Origin: Bacteroidales bacterium | Lineage (GTDB): Bacteria > Bacteroidota > Bacteroidia > Bacteroidales > JAOZMU01 | NCBI GenBank assembly: GCA_029934165.1 | Contig: JAOZMU010000134.1 | Location: 1 to 8,143, forward strand | Length of the DNA: 8,143 bases | Direction of reading: 5' to 3' | Part shown: positions 7,792 to 8,143 of the stretch, piece by piece | Layout: the number at the start of each line of letters is the position of its first letter | How positions within the stretch are numbered: the first letter of the stretch is position 1 | Made by a program: the position numbers and the translations under genes | The notes under the pieces: model-generated | Database searches by the model: none | What the model was told of the DNA's origin: nothing | The model's input: only the letters and a program-made list of their open reading frames with translations

Positions 7792-7822
7792 CAAAAATTC
7801 TTCCGCTTTTTATTAAAGCAAT
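7792..7822 (-). promoter_or_regulatory. Candidate Bacteroidota-type promoter for the flippase gene
   Basis: Read on the minus strand, ATTG (7819-7822) is followed after 19 bases by AATTTTTG (7792-7799). The second box matches the TAnnTTTG consensus at all fixed positions except the first. The first box matches TTTG at three of four positions. Spacing fits the 19-21 bases known for this sigma type. Transcription would begin around 7785, about 45 bases before the start codon. AT-rich DNA gives such matches often, so this is tentative. Confidence 0.35.
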
Positions 7823-7917
7823 TCACAATATATAATTAGCAAATTTGCACGCAGGTTTTTGAAGCTGTTAAAGGTTAAAATAACAAGTGCAAAGGTTAAT
7901 TATTATTTGTGATTTTC

Positions 7918-7932
7918 AGTCAAATATTGACT
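7918..7932. promoter_or_regulatory. Short dyad AGTCAA-ATA-TTGACT
   Basis: This is a perfect 6-base inverted repeat with a 3-base spacer, about 95 bases upstream of the candidate flippase promoter. Its size would suit a dimeric regulator, but no second copy was noticed and it matches no operator I can name with confidence. Confidence 0.2.
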
Positions 7933-7981
7933 ACATTCTTTCAATACCTCTTCAAATTTATTTATTCCGATTAAGGTCTAA

Positions 7982-8073
7982 GTAAAATTTATTTAATAAA
8001 GTAAACCATTAAAATTCCTAACTAAAACTAAATCAGGCGTAAGCAAAATTATTAATTATTAATTTTCCATTAC
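7982..8073 (+). repeat. Short interspersed repeat, copy 3 (92 bases)
   Basis: It runs from GTAAAATTTATTTAATAAAG to AATTTTCCATTAC, through the core ATTCCTAACTAAAACTAAAT and CAGGCGTAAGC. It is in the same orientation as copy 2 and inverted relative to copy 1. TAA stands on both sides (7979-7981 and 8074-8076). Outside these, TAAGGTC on the left (7972-7978) and GACCTTA on the right (8077-8083) are perfect inverted complements. Removing the element and one TAA restores a palindrome with TAA at its centre, and its 15-base core is present intact at 39-53. The simplest reading is insertion into the centre of that palindrome with a 3-base target duplication. Confidence 0.75.
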
Positions 8074-8143
8074 TAAGACCTTAGTTCCATTTGGGCATGT
8101 TTCATATAGCAAAAAAAAACTTGACACTTTTTCACAAAAAAAG

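Larger units (their letters stand above)
7741..8143. other. Right non-coding region, 403 bases
   Basis: No convincing gene is visible. It contains a candidate promoter for the flippase gene (7792-7822), a short dyad (7918-7932) and repeat copy 3 (7982-8073), followed by 67 bases with A-rich runs up to the window end. A gene may begin or end just outside on the right, but nothing here shows it. Confidence 0.6.

Noticed and set aside
182..8073. The three short repeats as a CRISPR array
   Set aside because: The copies are 86-106 bases, kilobases apart, in mixed orientation, with genes rather than spacers between them; no cas gene is present.
8111..8119. Run of nine A as a phase-variable tract
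   Set aside because: It is not inside a recognisable gene or promoter, and such runs are expected in DNA this AT-rich.

Overview
The window is strongly AT-rich and looks like a chromosomal segment of a member of the Bacteroidota. The evidence is the low-GC, A-rich leaders without convincing Shine-Dalgarno sites, and a Cache/HAMP/GAF/PAS protein with coiled-coil linkers of the EEMRQNMEELQATQEE type that are common in that phylum. It also carries a flippase-like membrane protein and a membrane-anchored metallophosphoesterase of types common there. The assignment is an inference; no rRNA or other marker is present.

Layout: 1-311 is non-coding and carries an AT-rich hairpin and an inverted copy of a short repeat that ends 24 bases before the next start codon. 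312-3344 (+) is a 1010-residue membrane sensor (two TM helices, Cache domain, HAMP, GAF, two PAS) with no recognisable output domain. 3455-4723 (+) is a metallophosphoesterase behind four predicted TM helices. 4724-4945 is a 222-base gap with a hairpin and what may be decayed coding sequence. 4946-6361 (+) is mnmE, a complete tRNA-modification GTPase. 6362-6636 separates two convergent genes and holds a second repeat copy. 6637-7740 (-) is a polytopic flippase-like protein (YbhN/AglD/MprF N-domain family). 7741-8143 is non-coding, with a candidate promoter for the flippase gene, a small dyad, and a third repeat copy.

The four genes do not form an evident pathway. The first three share a strand, but gaps of 110 and 222 bases give no clear sign of an operon. 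mnmE is housekeeping; the other three are envelope proteins.

The most unusual content is the short repeat. Three copies of 86, 92 and 106 bases sit only in intergenic DNA. Each, with the boundaries I infer, is flanked by an identical 3-base direct repeat (TAA, TAT, TAA), as expected for a small non-autonomous transposable element. Copy 1 is exactly 14 bases longer than copy 3, accounted for by two extra 7-base units. Copy 3 appears to have split a palindrome whose intact 15-base core is present near the left end of the window. I saw no transposase, CRISPR array, RNA gene or defence locus.
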